This document shows, in pieces, positions 35,997-45,024 of a stretch of DNA of 64,000 bases (position 1 is its first letter; each line of letters opens with the position of its first letter). The DNA lies in the NCBI RefSeq assembly GCF_001632805.1, contig NZ_CP007220.1, positions 4,898,001 through 4,962,000 of the forward strand, written 5' to 3'. The position numbers and the translations under genes are program-made. Below the pieces are notes generated by a model. That model searched no databases and was not told the DNA's origin. It saw only the letters and a program-made list of their open reading frames with translations. The stretch is from Mycobacteroides chelonae CCUG 47445 (lineage in GTDB: Bacteria > Actinomycetota > Actinomycetes > Mycobacteriales > Mycobacteriaceae).

Positions 35997-36620
35997 TCAG
36001 CTGTTGCCGAGCCTGGGGCGAAGTAGATCCACGCCGGGGCCGGTGAGCTCGGACAGCACGCTAGGTCGGGCACCGACCGCCATCACGATTGCCTCTCCTG
36101 GGCCTCGAATCTCCGGGCCGTCGCCGTAGGTCCAGTCCACATCGGTTGCCGTCCAACGCAACCCCTTGAGTCTGCGTTTCGAGTGAATAAACGGGTCAGG
36201 GTTCTCCAGTACGGTTCGCAGCGTGCCAACGGGCACCTTCCGGAGCCGGTTCAGCGGGCGTCGGATGTCCTGGTGATGAATGAGCAGGTCAGCGAGAACC
36301 AGCTTTGGCTGGATCTTCGCCGAATAGCTTCTGTCGATCGTGGATTCGAACGCCGCAAGCAGCTTGTCCGTCGACCACCCTTCTGCTCGGTCGATATAGA
36401 GCTGGTTCAACTTATCGGCCGATCCGCGCACCCGAACGACCTCGTAGAAGTACCTGGGAAACGAAGTTCCGTCATACAACACATGGGCCACGACATCACG
36501 CACCCTCCATCCCGCACACAGCGACGGTGCGTCCCATTCCTGCGGAGCGAGCGTGCGCAGCAGTGCGGCCAGGTCGCGCTTCTCCTGTTGAACCATCGCG
36601 TACACATCGGCTCGAGACAT
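35997..36620 (-). CDS. Maleylpyruvate isomerase/mycothiol-dependent (DinB-like) family protein
   Basis: The protein is 207 aa. The N-terminal four-helix DinB-like region begins VYAMVQQEKRDLAALLRTLAPQEWDAPSLCAGWRVRDVVAHVLYD. In this family H (here in VAHVLYD), E and H residues bind a divalent metal. The middle LADLLIHHQDIRRPL supplies further metal ligands. Members use mycothiol for isomerisation or detoxification; the substrate here is unknown. It sits between the TetR gene and the organomercurial-lyase-like gene on the same strand. Confidence 0.9.
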   Translation of the reverse strand: MSRADVYAMVQQEKRDLAALLRTLAPQEWDAPSLCAGWRVRDVVAHVLYDGTSFPRYFYEVVRVRGSADKLNQLYIDRAEGWSTDKLLAAFESTIDRSYSAKIQPKLVLADLLIHHQDIRRPLNRLRKVPVGTLRTVLENPDPFIHSKRRLKGLRWTATDVDWTYGDGPEIRGPGEAIVMAVGARPSVLSELTGPGVDLLRPRLGNS

Positions 36621-36656
36621 CCTCAGCTCCCTTGGCTCCGTATTCCCTCGACGTAT

Positions 36657-37502
36657 TCAGTGAAATCGCAGCCGGATGAAGTTGCCCAGACCGTTCCTTC
36701 GCCAGCTGGACAGCATCTTCGGTGTCGGCAGCCAAAATGGATCGGGCACGTGGAACCCGAGCCGCGTAGCGCGGGTGAGGCCCATCTGCCGCATTTGTCG
36801 CGCCATCGTCAGCAGCGGCAGACTGGGTTGGTAGGAGTAGTCGTGTCGCCCTTGCGCGATCGAGCCGGAAACCAGGCGCGCCATCTCCGCGGGCGATCGA
36901 GTAACTCCGGCGATCTCGGGATGCTCTGCTCTCCACTGGTTCACGGCGTCTTCCGAGGCAAAGAAGCTGTTGTAATCGCACCAGCCGACGACCCGATGGG
37001 GCATCTCACGAACCGGATATCCGAGGTGCACCCGCAGCGTTTTGGGTGAGTAGTCCACCAGCAGGCCATCCCGCCCGACGAGGCGCACCGGCTGCTTGGT
37101 GTGCCGGCACACAGAGTCCACGATCACCTCCGCGCCGGGGAACTGCCCAGATATCGCGCACGCCTCGACAGCACATTCGGCGAACCACTTCTGCTTGCCC
37201 TCAACGGTAATCGCGTAGTGGTTCTTGAAGGTCGCGAACGGGCGCGCATAGACCAGCTCGCCCCGCGGCGGCTGCGGGGCATCGAGCACCTCATCCTGGA
37301 AAGTCTCGCTATCCGCATGCTCCTGGTCCTGGCGGGCCACACAGATCGCGCCCTCCAGGTCACGTAGGAGCAACGCGAGCTCCCCCTCCGACAGCGCGAA
37401 CTCGCTGAGTAGTTGCGCAACCGTGGGCACGGTTCCGTCATTCAGCACCTGCGCCATGATGCGCTCTCGGAGCGCTCGCGCCTCGTCACTCAGTGTCGCC
37501 AT
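36657..37502 (-). CDS. Alkylmercury lyase (MerB)-family protein
   Basis: The protein is 281 aa from ATG 37502 (GGAGG 5 nt upstream; a TTG one codon earlier is not needed). Residues ~1-60 form a winged-helix-like region. The core then matches MerB: WFAECAVEACAISG carries C110 and E113, and GWCDYNSFFASEDAVNQW carries C175. In E. coli MerB the catalytic residues are C96, D99 and C159, so order and spacing agree, with Glu replacing Asp99. The protein is longer than the ~212-residue enzyme by an N-terminal insert and a 60-residue tail. There are no mer operon neighbours (no merA, merR or merT), so a natural role other than mercury is possible. Confidence 0.82.
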   Translation of the reverse strand: MATLSDEARALRERIMAQVLNDGTVPTVAQLLSEFALSEGELALLLRDLEGAICVARQDQEHADSETFQDEVLDAPQPPRGELVYARPFATFKNHYAITVEGKQKWFAECAVEACAISGQFPGAEVIVDSVCRHTKQPVRLVGRDGLLVDYSPKTLRVHLGYPVREMPHRVVGWCDYNSFFASEDAVNQWRAEHPEIAGVTRSPAEMARLVSGSIAQGRHDYSYQPSLPLLTMARQMRQMGLTRATRLGFHVPDPFWLPTPKMLSSWRRNGLGNFIRLRFH

Positions 37503-37516
37503 CAACGCCTCCAGCT

Positions 37517-37544
37517 GTGATCACTGCTCACTTTTCGATCACTG
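37517..37544. repeat. Direct repeat GATCACTG x2 before the MerB-like gene
   Basis: GATCACTG occurs at 37519-37526 and 37537-37544, 18 bp apart, and the first overlaps the 8-bp palindrome GTGATCAC (37517-37524). They lie just upstream of the MerB-like start (37502), where a regulator of that gene would bind. Confidence 0.4.
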
Positions 37545-37610
37545 TACACATACCGTCGGGCGTCATCAATACGCGTAGACCCCCGACCACGGGGCATACC
37601 CAGGCCGTTA

Positions 37611-37630
37611 ATATGACCGTGTGGTCATAT
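37611..37630. promoter_or_regulatory. Perfect palindrome ATATGACC-N4-GGTCATAT (TetR-type operator)
   Basis: An exact 8-bp inverted repeat with a GTGT spacer sits 39 bp before the preferred SDR start. This size and symmetry are typical of TetR operators. It likely represses the SDR gene. Confidence 0.65.
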
Positions 37631-37669
37631 CGGTAGGAAGTGGCCACCACCGATGTGAAGGGGATTTCC

Positions 37670-38503
37670 GTGTCCGTACGCCGTACTGTCCAAAATCTTG
37701 CTCAGCGCCGCACCCTGCTGCCGGCGCCGCTCGATTCCCTGCTGGCAGGACCGGGACGTGACGTCAGCCAACTGACAGTGGTGGTTACGGGTGCGTCGGC
37801 CGGAATCGGCCGACAGGCCGTCATCCAACTACGCGCCCGGGGAGCCCGCGTGATCGGTGTGGCCCGGCGCGCGGATGAGCTGAAGGCTCTCGCGGATGAG
37901 ACCGGTTGCGAGTGGCGCACCTGCGATCTGAACGACGAGGCCGAAATCGCCAGACTGCTGGAGGACCTCGCCCATCAGCGCGTGGATGTGTTGGTGAACA
38001 ACGCCGGCCGTTCGATCCGCCGTCGCATCATCGACGCGACCGACCGGCTGCACGACTACCAGCGGACCATGGCGCTGAACTACTTCGCGCCCGTGCAGCT
38101 GACCCTGGGTTTACTGCCCGGAATGATCGAGCGTGGACGCGGCCAAATCGTCAATGTCTGCACATGGGCCCTGCACGCCAACACTTTTCCGCGCTTCTCT
38201 GCCTATGCCGCGTCCAAGAGCGCACTGGCGATCTTCGGCCGCACCCTCAACGCCGAACAGCCACACCCCGGTATCCGCGCGACCAATGTGTACTTCCCGC
38301 TGGTACGCACCGAAATGATCGCGCCCACAGCGGAATACGAAGCCGCCGTGGCCCTATCCGCACAGGAGGCCGGCCGCTGGATCACGCGCGCAGTGACTCA
38401 CCAGCCGGTGGAGGTCAACGCCGCCGTGCTGCGCGCGTTGCTGCCGGCGATCGATTTGTTCTCCCCGACAGCAGCGGACACCACCATCGCGTCGATCACG
38501 TAG
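37670..38503 (+). CDS. Short-chain dehydrogenase/reductase
   Basis: The protein is 277 aa from GTG 37670, chosen for the AAGGGG ribosome site 7 nt upstream; GTG 37640 is possible but almost touches the palindromic operator. The sequence has T-G-A-S-A-G-I-G (cofactor site), NNAG, and an active-site tetrad that includes Y-x3-K (YAASKSA). The N-terminal ~40 residues are an extra basic segment before the Rossmann fold. The RR-x2-EL dinucleotide region (RRADEL) suggests NADP preference. Convergent with the MFS gene. Confidence 0.9.
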   Translation: MSVRRTVQNLAQRRTLLPAPLDSLLAGPGRDVSQLTVVVTGASAGIGRQAVIQLRARGARVIGVARRADELKALADETGCEWRTCDLNDEAEIARLLEDLAHQRVDVLVNNAGRSIRRRIIDATDRLHDYQRTMALNYFAPVQLTLGLLPGMIERGRGQIVNVCTWALHANTFPRFSAYAASKSALAIFGRTLNAEQPHPGIRATNVYFPLVRTEMIAPTAEYEAAVALSAQEAGRWITRAVTHQPVEVNAAVLRALLPAIDLFSPTAADTTIASIT

Positions 38504-38509
38504 GGCCGG

Positions 38510-39769
38510 CTACCGTACGGATTTGATCGGAAGCACTGCCAGCGCACCGAGGACCGACAGCACCATGGACGCCAGATACAGAATGCTGAAGTCCCCTTGG
38601 GCGTGATGTAACCCAAATAGCGCTGTTGCCAACATGGGCACAAGCAGCTGCGGTAACAGGTACGCCATGGCCACCACGCCAAGGTCTTTCCCCGACGACT
38701 CCGTCTCGGGGAGCACCTCCGTCATCAGCGCCAAATCCACAGCGGCGTAGGCACCCTGCCCTGCTCCGATCACTGCCGCGCCGAGCAACAGGGAATGGAA
38801 GTCCTTGAACAGCAGCAAGATCACCAGGCCGACCGCAGTGATCAGGCATGAGGTCCAGACGATGCCCTTACGACGGCCGGTGCGATCTGACCACCACGCC
38901 GATATCGCTGCGGTGACCGTATTGGTGATCAGGAAGGCACCGATGATGACGCCGTACTTGGCGGCGGCCTCATGCTCCGACAACCCCAAGGTGCCCGCCA
39001 CGATGTACAGCATGTAGACCGTCACCAGCAGCACCGACATCGTGACGAAAAGACGGCAGATCCATGCCCACGCGAAATCCTGGTGTTTCCTTGGATTCAT
39101 CCAATAGCTCGCGAGGATCGCTTGCCAGCTTCGGGGAACCCGCTCCGTGCGGACGATGTCACGCAGAACAAGTACGGCGGCGCCATTGAACATCAGCGCC
39201 AGTACCGCCGGGAGGCCGAACCACCATCGCGGATCGTTCGGTAGGACGTTGATGAATACGCTGCCGACCACAGGCGCAAGGCTGGTCGAGATGCCAAACA
39301 CCGCCGCCACCCGTGCCCGGATAGCGACCGATATCTGATCTGCCAACAGCGCGTTGAAGACCACGAGAGTTGCGGCGAAGCCAATCTGGGTGATGCACCA
39401 ACCCGCGACCACGCCACCGACCGTCGGAGCCGTGGCCAATGTCGTCAGACCCACCGCACCGACAAGAGTGCCACCCACCAGGAACGGCCTGCGAATACCG
39501 AACCGCGAGATCGAGGTGTCACTGAGATGGCCCAAGGGAGGCGTCACCACGATGATCGCAATGCCACCGAGAGCCATCGTCAGCGACAGCACCTGCGTCT
39601 TGTGCGCCGGGTCCAGCTCGGCCAGCCGCAGCGGGATGCTCACCGCACCGGCGGCAAGCAGCGCGACCGCGGAGGCGAAGTAGGCCAGCAGAAAGACCGG
39701 CAGGAAGGCGCGCGGCTGCACAACCCGGACATCCGCCTCAAGGCGTGTAGCAGGCGTTTCCGTAGACAT
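38510..39769 (-). CDS. MFS transporter
   Basis: The protein is 419 aa from ATG 39769 (AGAGGACC ribosome site). About twelve hydrophobic segments are visible. The MFS loop motif between helices 2 and 3 reads GHLSDTSISRFGIRRPFL, a variant of G-x3-D-R-x-G-R-R close to the sugar/GPH-like transporters. A central charged loop (SYWMNPRKHQDFAWAW) precedes helix 7, and DRTGRRKG follows helix 8. The substrate is unknown. It diverges from the broken amidohydrolase gene with about 120 bp between the starts. Confidence 0.9.
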   Translation of the reverse strand: MSTETPATRLEADVRVVQPRAFLPVFLLAYFASAVALLAAGAVSIPLRLAELDPAHKTQVLSLTMALGGIAIIVVTPPLGHLSDTSISRFGIRRPFLVGGTLVGAVGLTTLATAPTVGGVVAGWCITQIGFAATLVVFNALLADQISVAIRARVAAVFGISTSLAPVVGSVFINVLPNDPRWWFGLPAVLALMFNGAAVLVLRDIVRTERVPRSWQAILASYWMNPRKHQDFAWAWICRLFVTMSVLLVTVYMLYIVAGTLGLSEHEAAAKYGVIIGAFLITNTVTAAISAWWSDRTGRRKGIVWTSCLITAVGLVILLLFKDFHSLLLGAAVIGAGQGAYAAVDLALMTEVLPETESSGKDLGVVAMAYLLPQLLVPMLATALFGLHHAQGDFSILYLASMVLSVLGALAVLPIKSVR

Positions 39770-39890
39770 ACGGTCCTCTCGATGTTCTTCGAACAACCAC
39801 TGTAGGTGCTCTCGCACTAGGGCCGCTGGGCACGAGATCGGGGGCACAATCAGTGCGGCACCCTGAAACCGACAACTGAGGCGGATACTC

Positions 39891-40831
39891 ATGGCACGCA
39901 TCGACACCCACCATCACTGCATCCCGGCCCTGTATCGCAAGGTCCTACAGACCGCCGGAATCGATGAGGCCGGCGGGCGGGCACTACCTTCTTGTCCTCC
40001 GCCTCTGATGCTGCGGCGTTGGCCCGCGACCTGAACGACTACACCGCGTCCGTCGTCGACGGACATCCGGAGCGGTTCGGCTTCTTCGCCACCGTCCCGA
40101 TGCCCCACATCGATGCGTCCGTCGCCGAAACTGTTCGTGCACTGGATGTCTTGCGCGCAGATGGCGTGGTCCTGCTGGCCAACAACGACGGCGTATACCT
40201 CGGCCAGGACGGACAGGACGATCTGTTCGCCGCACTGGACGCCCGCTCAGCGGTGGTCTTCATCCATCCCGCCGATCTGCCCGGACCGGCCATCACCGGA
40301 GTGCTGCCCTTCGCCGCCGACTTCCTTCTCGATACCACCCGGGCCGCATACCTATTGGTCCGCAACGGAATCCGCCGCAGATACCCGAACATCAAATTCA
40401 TCCTCAGTCACGCGGGTGGCTTCGTGCCGTACGCCAGCCACCGCATGGCCGTCGCCATCACCAGCGACACGGGAGCCAGCCCTGCGGACAATCTGGATGA
40501 CTTCGCAAGTTTCTACTTCGATACCGCGCTGTCCTCCAGCCCCGCTGCACTGCCCTCGTTGCTGGCATTCGCCGAACCCGGTCACGTCCTGTTCGGATCG
40601 GACTGGCCGTTCGCGCCGCTCGCAGCCTCACAACTGTTCGCCGCCGGTCTGGAGAACTACCCGCTGGACAACTCGGCTCGCGCCGCGATCGACCGTACCA
40701 ATGCTCTGAGGCTCTTTTCCCGTCTCGGCACGGCACCTACTCCCCCGACGCGGTCACTCGCGGACAACGCACGGGACCTGGCGCGTCGCACCGTGATGCG
40801 TGGCGTCGCGCGTTTGATGGCTTCGCGGTGA
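39891..40831 (+). pseudogene. Amidohydrolase (ACMSD-like) gene with internal deletion
   Basis: The true start at ATG 39891 gives MARIDTHHHCIPALYRKVLQ, the amidohydrolase-2 metal-binding HHH N-terminus, then GIDEAGGRALP. Here the frame goes out of phase and stops about 45 codons in. The remainder resumes in another frame at TTFLSSASDAAALARDLNDY (about 39983) and runs intact to 40831, with ILSHAGG and LFGSDWPF metal-site motifs. Intact relatives have some 30 further residues between these blocks, so the gene seems to have lost about 90 bases in a non-multiple of three. Function is probably lost unless the C-terminal fragment is used alone. Confidence 0.85.
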
Positions 40832-40924
40832 ACTTAGCTCACGCAACGACAGGACACCCGTGAACTGCAGCTGGCCATCTGCACAGATACGCTGGACTCC
40901 TGACACGCGGACGGAGTCACACCC

Positions 40925-41779
40925 ATGCTTGACACGCCCCGGTATGCCGAGCGGACCAAGGGTGTCCGTCGGCTGACCTCGTCCACCAGGATTGCCGCGG
41001 GCGACGTCGAGCTGGCCCTTGCCACCGAGAACATCGCCGCGCCCACGGATTGGTCTTGGCGCGAATCCCATCACGTCATCGTGATTCATCGCCTCGGCCG
41101 CATGCGCACCATGGAATTCGACATCGAGCACGGGCCGTCGGGTCGTGCGCTGCCGAACATCGGTGATGTGTGGGTCATTCCCGCCGAACACCAATACGCG
41201 GCACTGGCGCAGGGCGACACCGTCCAGTACTGCCAACTCTCCATCCCCACCAAGGCCATCACCCACGGCACCATTAAACCTGCTATTGGACAACGTGATT
41301 CACTAACGCATCACCTCATCGAGCGAATCAGCGACGTGAAGGACCGAGACGATGTCTTCGCACTCTTACTGATCGAATCGCTCACCGAATCACTACTGCT
41401 CCATCTTGCCGACAGACACACCGGCGATGGCGCGGTGCAGCCCCCGTTCTATCGCGGGCTGGACAGGGCCGCGCAGGCCGCACTGATCGAATACCTGGAT
41501 ACCAGTCCCGACCATCTCATCGGACTGGCTCAGCTCGCCAGTTGCTGCGGCATGACCGTGCGCGAGTTCACCAGAGCATTCTCCGCGACATTCCAGACCA
41601 CGCCATATCAGTTCTTCCTGAATCGGCGCATTGCCAAAGCAAAACGGCTACTGACCCACAGCGCACTGTCGATCGCCGACATCGGCTCTGCCATTGGCCT
41701 GTCAAACTCCAGCCACTTCACCGCCACATTCGAGGATCACGTCGGCACGACCCCCCGCGCCTATCGCGACAACACCTGA
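40925..41779 (+). CDS. AraC-family transcriptional regulator
   Basis: The protein is 284 aa. The N-terminal ~150 residues are a cupin-like sensing domain (IAAPTDWSWRESHHVIVIHRLG, then VWVIPAEHQYAALAQGD). The C-terminal AraC/XylS double HTH includes LIGLAQLASCCGMTVREFTRAF and LSIADIGSAIGLSNSSHFTATFEDHVGTTPRAYR, a well-conserved signature. It lies 93 bp downstream of the broken amidohydrolase gene and near an NTF2-like protein, an SDR and a broken LLM gene, so it is probably the activator of that catabolic set. Confidence 0.92.
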   Translation: MLDTPRYAERTKGVRRLTSSTRIAAGDVELALATENIAAPTDWSWRESHHVIVIHRLGRMRTMEFDIEHGPSGRALPNIGDVWVIPAEHQYAALAQGDTVQYCQLSIPTKAITHGTIKPAIGQRDSLTHHLIERISDVKDRDDVFALLLIESLTESLLLHLADRHTGDGAVQPPFYRGLDRAAQAALIEYLDTSPDHLIGLAQLASCCGMTVREFTRAFSATFQTTPYQFFLNRRIAKAKRLLTHSALSIADIGSAIGLSNSSHFTATFEDHVGTTPRAYRDNT

Positions 41780-41803
41780 ATCCCGCATGCGAAGGTAGGC
41801 AGC

Positions 41804-42136
41804 TCAGGCCTGGCCAATCTCAAGCTTGGTAAATTTTCCATCCGGCCCACCGGGAATGAATCGGAAGAACGTCCGGAAATTTCCCCATGTCTCGCTATGA
41901 AACTGGCCGATGACGGTGTGTCCGTCCGGGCTGACCCGCTCTATCCGGGTGAAGTACTCGTGACCGATTTCGGCGCTGAACGCACTGAAATCACGTGGCG
42001 CGCCATCATCGGTGAGCCCGGGCTCGGCGATAAACGCGGCCAGCCAGTGCTCGCTGTCTTTACTCTGCCAAGCGGTGACCGCATCCCGTACTGCGGGCTC
42101 GGTGACAAGGCCTAGATCTTTCGTCGGAGATGGCAT
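41804..42136 (-). CDS. NTF2-like (SnoaL-type) small protein
   Basis: The protein is 110 aa from ATG 42136, which has GGAGG 5 nt upstream (the longer frame is spurious). The composition fits a cone-shaped NTF2 fold: a helix (EPAVRDAVTAWQSKDSEHWLAAFIAEPGLTDDG), then strands ending RVSPDGHTVIGQFHSETWGNFRTFFRFIP. Catalytic residues are not identified. It is likely in one operon with the SDR upstream (19-bp gap). Confidence 0.82.
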   Translation of the reverse strand: MPSPTKDLGLVTEPAVRDAVTAWQSKDSEHWLAAFIAEPGLTDDGAPRDFSAFSAEIGHEYFTRIERVSPDGHTVIGQFHSETWGNFRTFFRFIPGGPDGKFTKLEIGQA

Positions 42137-42155
42137 AACAGCCTCCTTGCGGGCA

Positions 42156-42965
42156 CTAGTTGATGGTGGAGAGGATTCCGCCGTTGACAAAGATGGTCTG
42201 GGCGGTGGTCCATCGACCTTCAGGAAGAACCAACAGTCTGGCGACCGGCAATATGTCGTCCCCTCGGCCGATCTGCCCATTGATACTCATCGACTGCAGC
42301 CAGGCGATGTTCTCGTCGGACTCCGCGGGATAGAAGAAGCTCGTCTGTAGTGGGCCCGGCGCAATACAGTTCACGGTAATCCCGCGACCACCCACCTCTT
42401 TGGCCAACGCCTTGCTGAAGTGCTCCACCGGAGCCTTCGACCCGGCATAGGCACTGTATGTCGGAGCCAGCGCGCCAACCATGGCCGTGATGAAGCTGAG
42501 GATCCGGCCGTCATCGGCCATCCGGCGCGCAGCCTCGCGCATCATGAAGAACACCGTCTTGGCGTTGGTGTTGAACACAGCGTCGTATTCGTCCTCGGTG
42601 ATGTCCGCCAAAGGCTTTCGCACAATCATTCCGGCGGTGTTGACGAGGATGTCCCAGCGGCCGAATGCCTCGAATGCGAAGTCCACAAGCTTGGTGCAGT
42701 TCTCCGGGACCACCAGATCCGCCTGATAACTGACTGCTTCGCCGCCGGCGTCCTGGATTTCCCGCACCACCTGCGCGGCCTTGTCCTTCTTGGAGTCACT
42801 GCGGTAGTGCACAACAACCCGGGCGCCGTCGTGCGCAAGCGTCCGGGCAAGCGCAGCACCCATATTCGCCGAGGCCCCGGTCACTACGGCCACCTTCCCG
42901 GAGAGCGGCCGGTCCACCGGTCGGTACGGCTGCACCGTCTCGATTGAATCAGGAATATTCACCAT
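42156..42965 (-). CDS. Short-chain dehydrogenase/reductase
   Basis: The protein is 269 aa from ATG 42965 (GAGAGG about 9 nt upstream). Motifs: TGASANMG (cofactor loop), NTAG in place of NNAG, Y-x3-K in YSAYAGSKAPVEH, and the C-terminal INGQIGRGDDILPVARLLVLPEGRWTTAQTIFVNGG. This is the classical SDR family that oxidises or reduces alcohols. It lies in the same direction as the broken LLM gene and the NTF2-like gene, so all three may have formed one operon. Confidence 0.92.
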   Translation of the reverse strand: MVNIPDSIETVQPYRPVDRPLSGKVAVVTGASANMGAALARTLAHDGARVVVHYRSDSKKDKAAQVVREIQDAGGEAVSYQADLVVPENCTKLVDFAFEAFGRWDILVNTAGMIVRKPLADITEDEYDAVFNTNAKTVFFMMREAARRMADDGRILSFITAMVGALAPTYSAYAGSKAPVEHFSKALAKEVGGRGITVNCIAPGPLQTSFFYPAESDENIAWLQSMSINGQIGRGDDILPVARLLVLPEGRWTTAQTIFVNGGILSTIN

Positions 42966-43014
42966 GATCTGTTGTCCTCTCTCGTTACATTTCTGGAAGT
43001 ACTGCTGTGGACGG

Positions 43015-43865
43015 CTAGAGGAGCGTGCCGAGTTCCACCGCCAATGGTGGGAGCACCCGGGGATCCAGTGGTAAGGGCAGATAGATAACCGCAGCCTCAA
43101 GGCCCACGTTCTGGAACGCCGCGATCTCATCTACCAGTCATGAAATATCTTCGTGTGAACCAGATTTGAGCCAGATGTGCGCAGAGGTCACGATCTCTGA
43201 CGGATCCCGGCCGATATCGGTGCATCGGGCGTGCAAGATGTCGAGCTTCCGTGCGAACTCCTCGGGTGTGCCGTTAGGGAAATTCCAGTGCTGAGCGAAC
43301 CGGGCTACCAGGGGTAGCGTGCGTTTCTCTCCGTTGCCGCCGATAAGTATTGGTGGATAGGGCCGTTGAGGACCTTTGGGCTCGCAGTACGCGCCGGTGA
43401 TCGTGTAGTAGTTCCCGGAAAAATAGGTGAACCGCTGCGATAACAGCCCGACGATCACCTCGCAGGCCTCTTCAAACCGATCGAAACGCTGACTGACTGA
43501 GCCGAGATCGATGCCGTAAGCATTGGATTCGTCCTCATTCCAGCCCGCTCCGAGACCTAGTTCGAGCCGCCCGCCGGAAATGATGTCGACCGTCGCGACC
43601 ATATTCGCCAGCACCGCGGGGTGGCGGTAGTGGGTGCCCGTGACCAATGTCCCGATCCGCAGGCGAGTTGTCTCCCGAGCCAGGGCCGCCAACAGTGTCC
43701 ATCCTTCCAGGCATGGGCCACCCAGATCCGGCTCGGGTTCCGATGACGACGCGATGGGATAGAAATGATCGAAAAGCCAGGCGGTATGAAAGATTTCGAT
43801 GCCGTCGGCTTCCTTCCACACGGCCAGCGCGTGTGATGATTAGCCGTCTTGATATCGAAACGCAT
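43015..43865 (-). pseudogene. LLM-class F420-dependent oxidoreductase gene with two lesions
   Basis: The original start is MRFDIKTANHHTRW (ATG 43865). About a dozen bases then appear missing compared with relatives (which read TRW-x-D-M-L-A-V-W), and the frame shifts. The main part resumes at LAVWKEADGIEIF and continues through GTHYRHPAVLANM and GLGAGWNEDE. An in-frame TGA at 43138-43140 interrupts the C-terminus; the next ~40 codons (LVDEIAAFQNVGLEAAVIYL) still match the family and run to a TAG at 43015-43017. A functional F420-dependent enzyme is therefore unlikely. Confidence 0.85.
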
Positions 43866-43970
43866 TGCCATCCAAGGATCCCTCGATCTGATACGCGGTG
43901 CAGCTCCGAATCGGGTCGCCAAACCGACAGGCTGGGGGCCACCCCCCGTCGAGGTGGCCCCCGTACCCCG

Positions 43971-44888
43971 CTAGGAGGTGTGGGTGTCGAACCAGTCGAT
44001 CAACTGCTCTGGGTTGTTCGGGAAGTAGTTGTACCCGTCCCACCTTCTGGTGGAGTTCTCGATCCAGAACAGCTTCTTGTCCGTCACCGGCATGCTGTCG
44101 AAGATCGTCTGAACATCGCTTTCCCGGGTGAGCGCGTCATTGCGCACCTGAACCAAGAAGGTGGGGATGTCCATGCTCTTGGCGTAAGGGATCGGCGACA
44201 TGTCGTCGAGCTTGAAGCTGGTGATCAGCTGGATCTCACGCTCAATATCGTCCAAACGATCTGTGATACCCAAGATCTCGGTGATGCGCTCATAGAACGG
44301 GCGTAGTGAGACCGGCTGCGGAGACACGATGGCCGGAATGCCTTCGAACACCTCCGGTCGCCGGTCATGGGCGATGAAGGTGGCGTTCATGCCGCAGCAG
44401 CGGCTGAACAGCACGACGGTCATGTCCCTGGTATCGGGCCGCGAGCGCACGTATTGAATTGAACCGATGACGTCCCGGGACTCAAAGATTCCGTTGCTGC
44501 CGATGCCACCGTTGCCAATTCCGCTGTGTCCGAAGTTGCGCATGTCGTAGGTGAGTACGTTGTATCCGGCGTCATGCAGGTTCTTGTAGTCGGCCATGAA
44601 GTTGACCTCGAAGTCGTTACCACCGGCGCCGCCGATCTGCTTCCACGGCTCCAGGTGGGCGGGCAACCCATAGCGGTTGTGCCATATCGGGTGATTGGCG
44701 ATCGCGATCTTCTTGGAGCCCTTACAGGGAATGAACCAGGCATCCAGCGGTACACCGTCCTCCGACGGGAAGGTCACCGACTCGTACTCCAGACCATATT
44801 CGTCCGGCCAATGCAGAATCGGCGAGCGGATCGGGCGTCCGAACGTTTCGGCAAGCTGCTTAACAAGCTGGTCCACATCGTCTGGCAT
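43971..44888 (-). CDS. Alpha/beta hydrolase with a cysteine at the nucleophile position
   Basis: The protein is 305 aa from ATG 44888 (AAAGG upstream; ATG 44918 alternative). The fold is visible: VTFPSEDGVPLDAWF, then IAIANHPIWHNRYGLPAHL (oxyanion region), NVLTYDMRNFGHSG, and a nucleophile elbow reading S162-R-C164-C-G166, so the expected Ser is Cys164. The later acid and base candidates are in QVRNDALTRESD and the WDGYN region. A Cys nucleophile as in dienelactone hydrolase is the simplest reading. It diverges from the LysR gene at 45025. Confidence 0.85.
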   Translation of the reverse strand: MPDDVDQLVKQLAETFGRPIRSPILHWPDEYGLEYESVTFPSEDGVPLDAWFIPCKGSKKIAIANHPIWHNRYGLPAHLEPWKQIGGAGGNDFEVNFMADYKNLHDAGYNVLTYDMRNFGHSGIGNGGIGSNGIFESRDVIGSIQYVRSRPDTRDMTVVLFSRCCGMNATFIAHDRRPEVFEGIPAIVSPQPVSLRPFYERITEILGITDRLDDIEREIQLITSFKLDDMSPIPYAKSMDIPTFLVQVRNDALTRESDVQTIFDSMPVTDKKLFWIENSTRRWDGYNYFPNNPEQLIDWFDTHTS

Positions 44889-45024
44889 GGGGCAGCACCT
44901 TTCATTTACGCGACTCATTCGTCAGTAAAGCCCTGACGACTCCACGCTAGAGGCACCGAGCACAAGGCGAAAACAAAAAATTATTCAAGATCTACAACTT
45001 TTACTTGGGCATATAGTGCTATTC

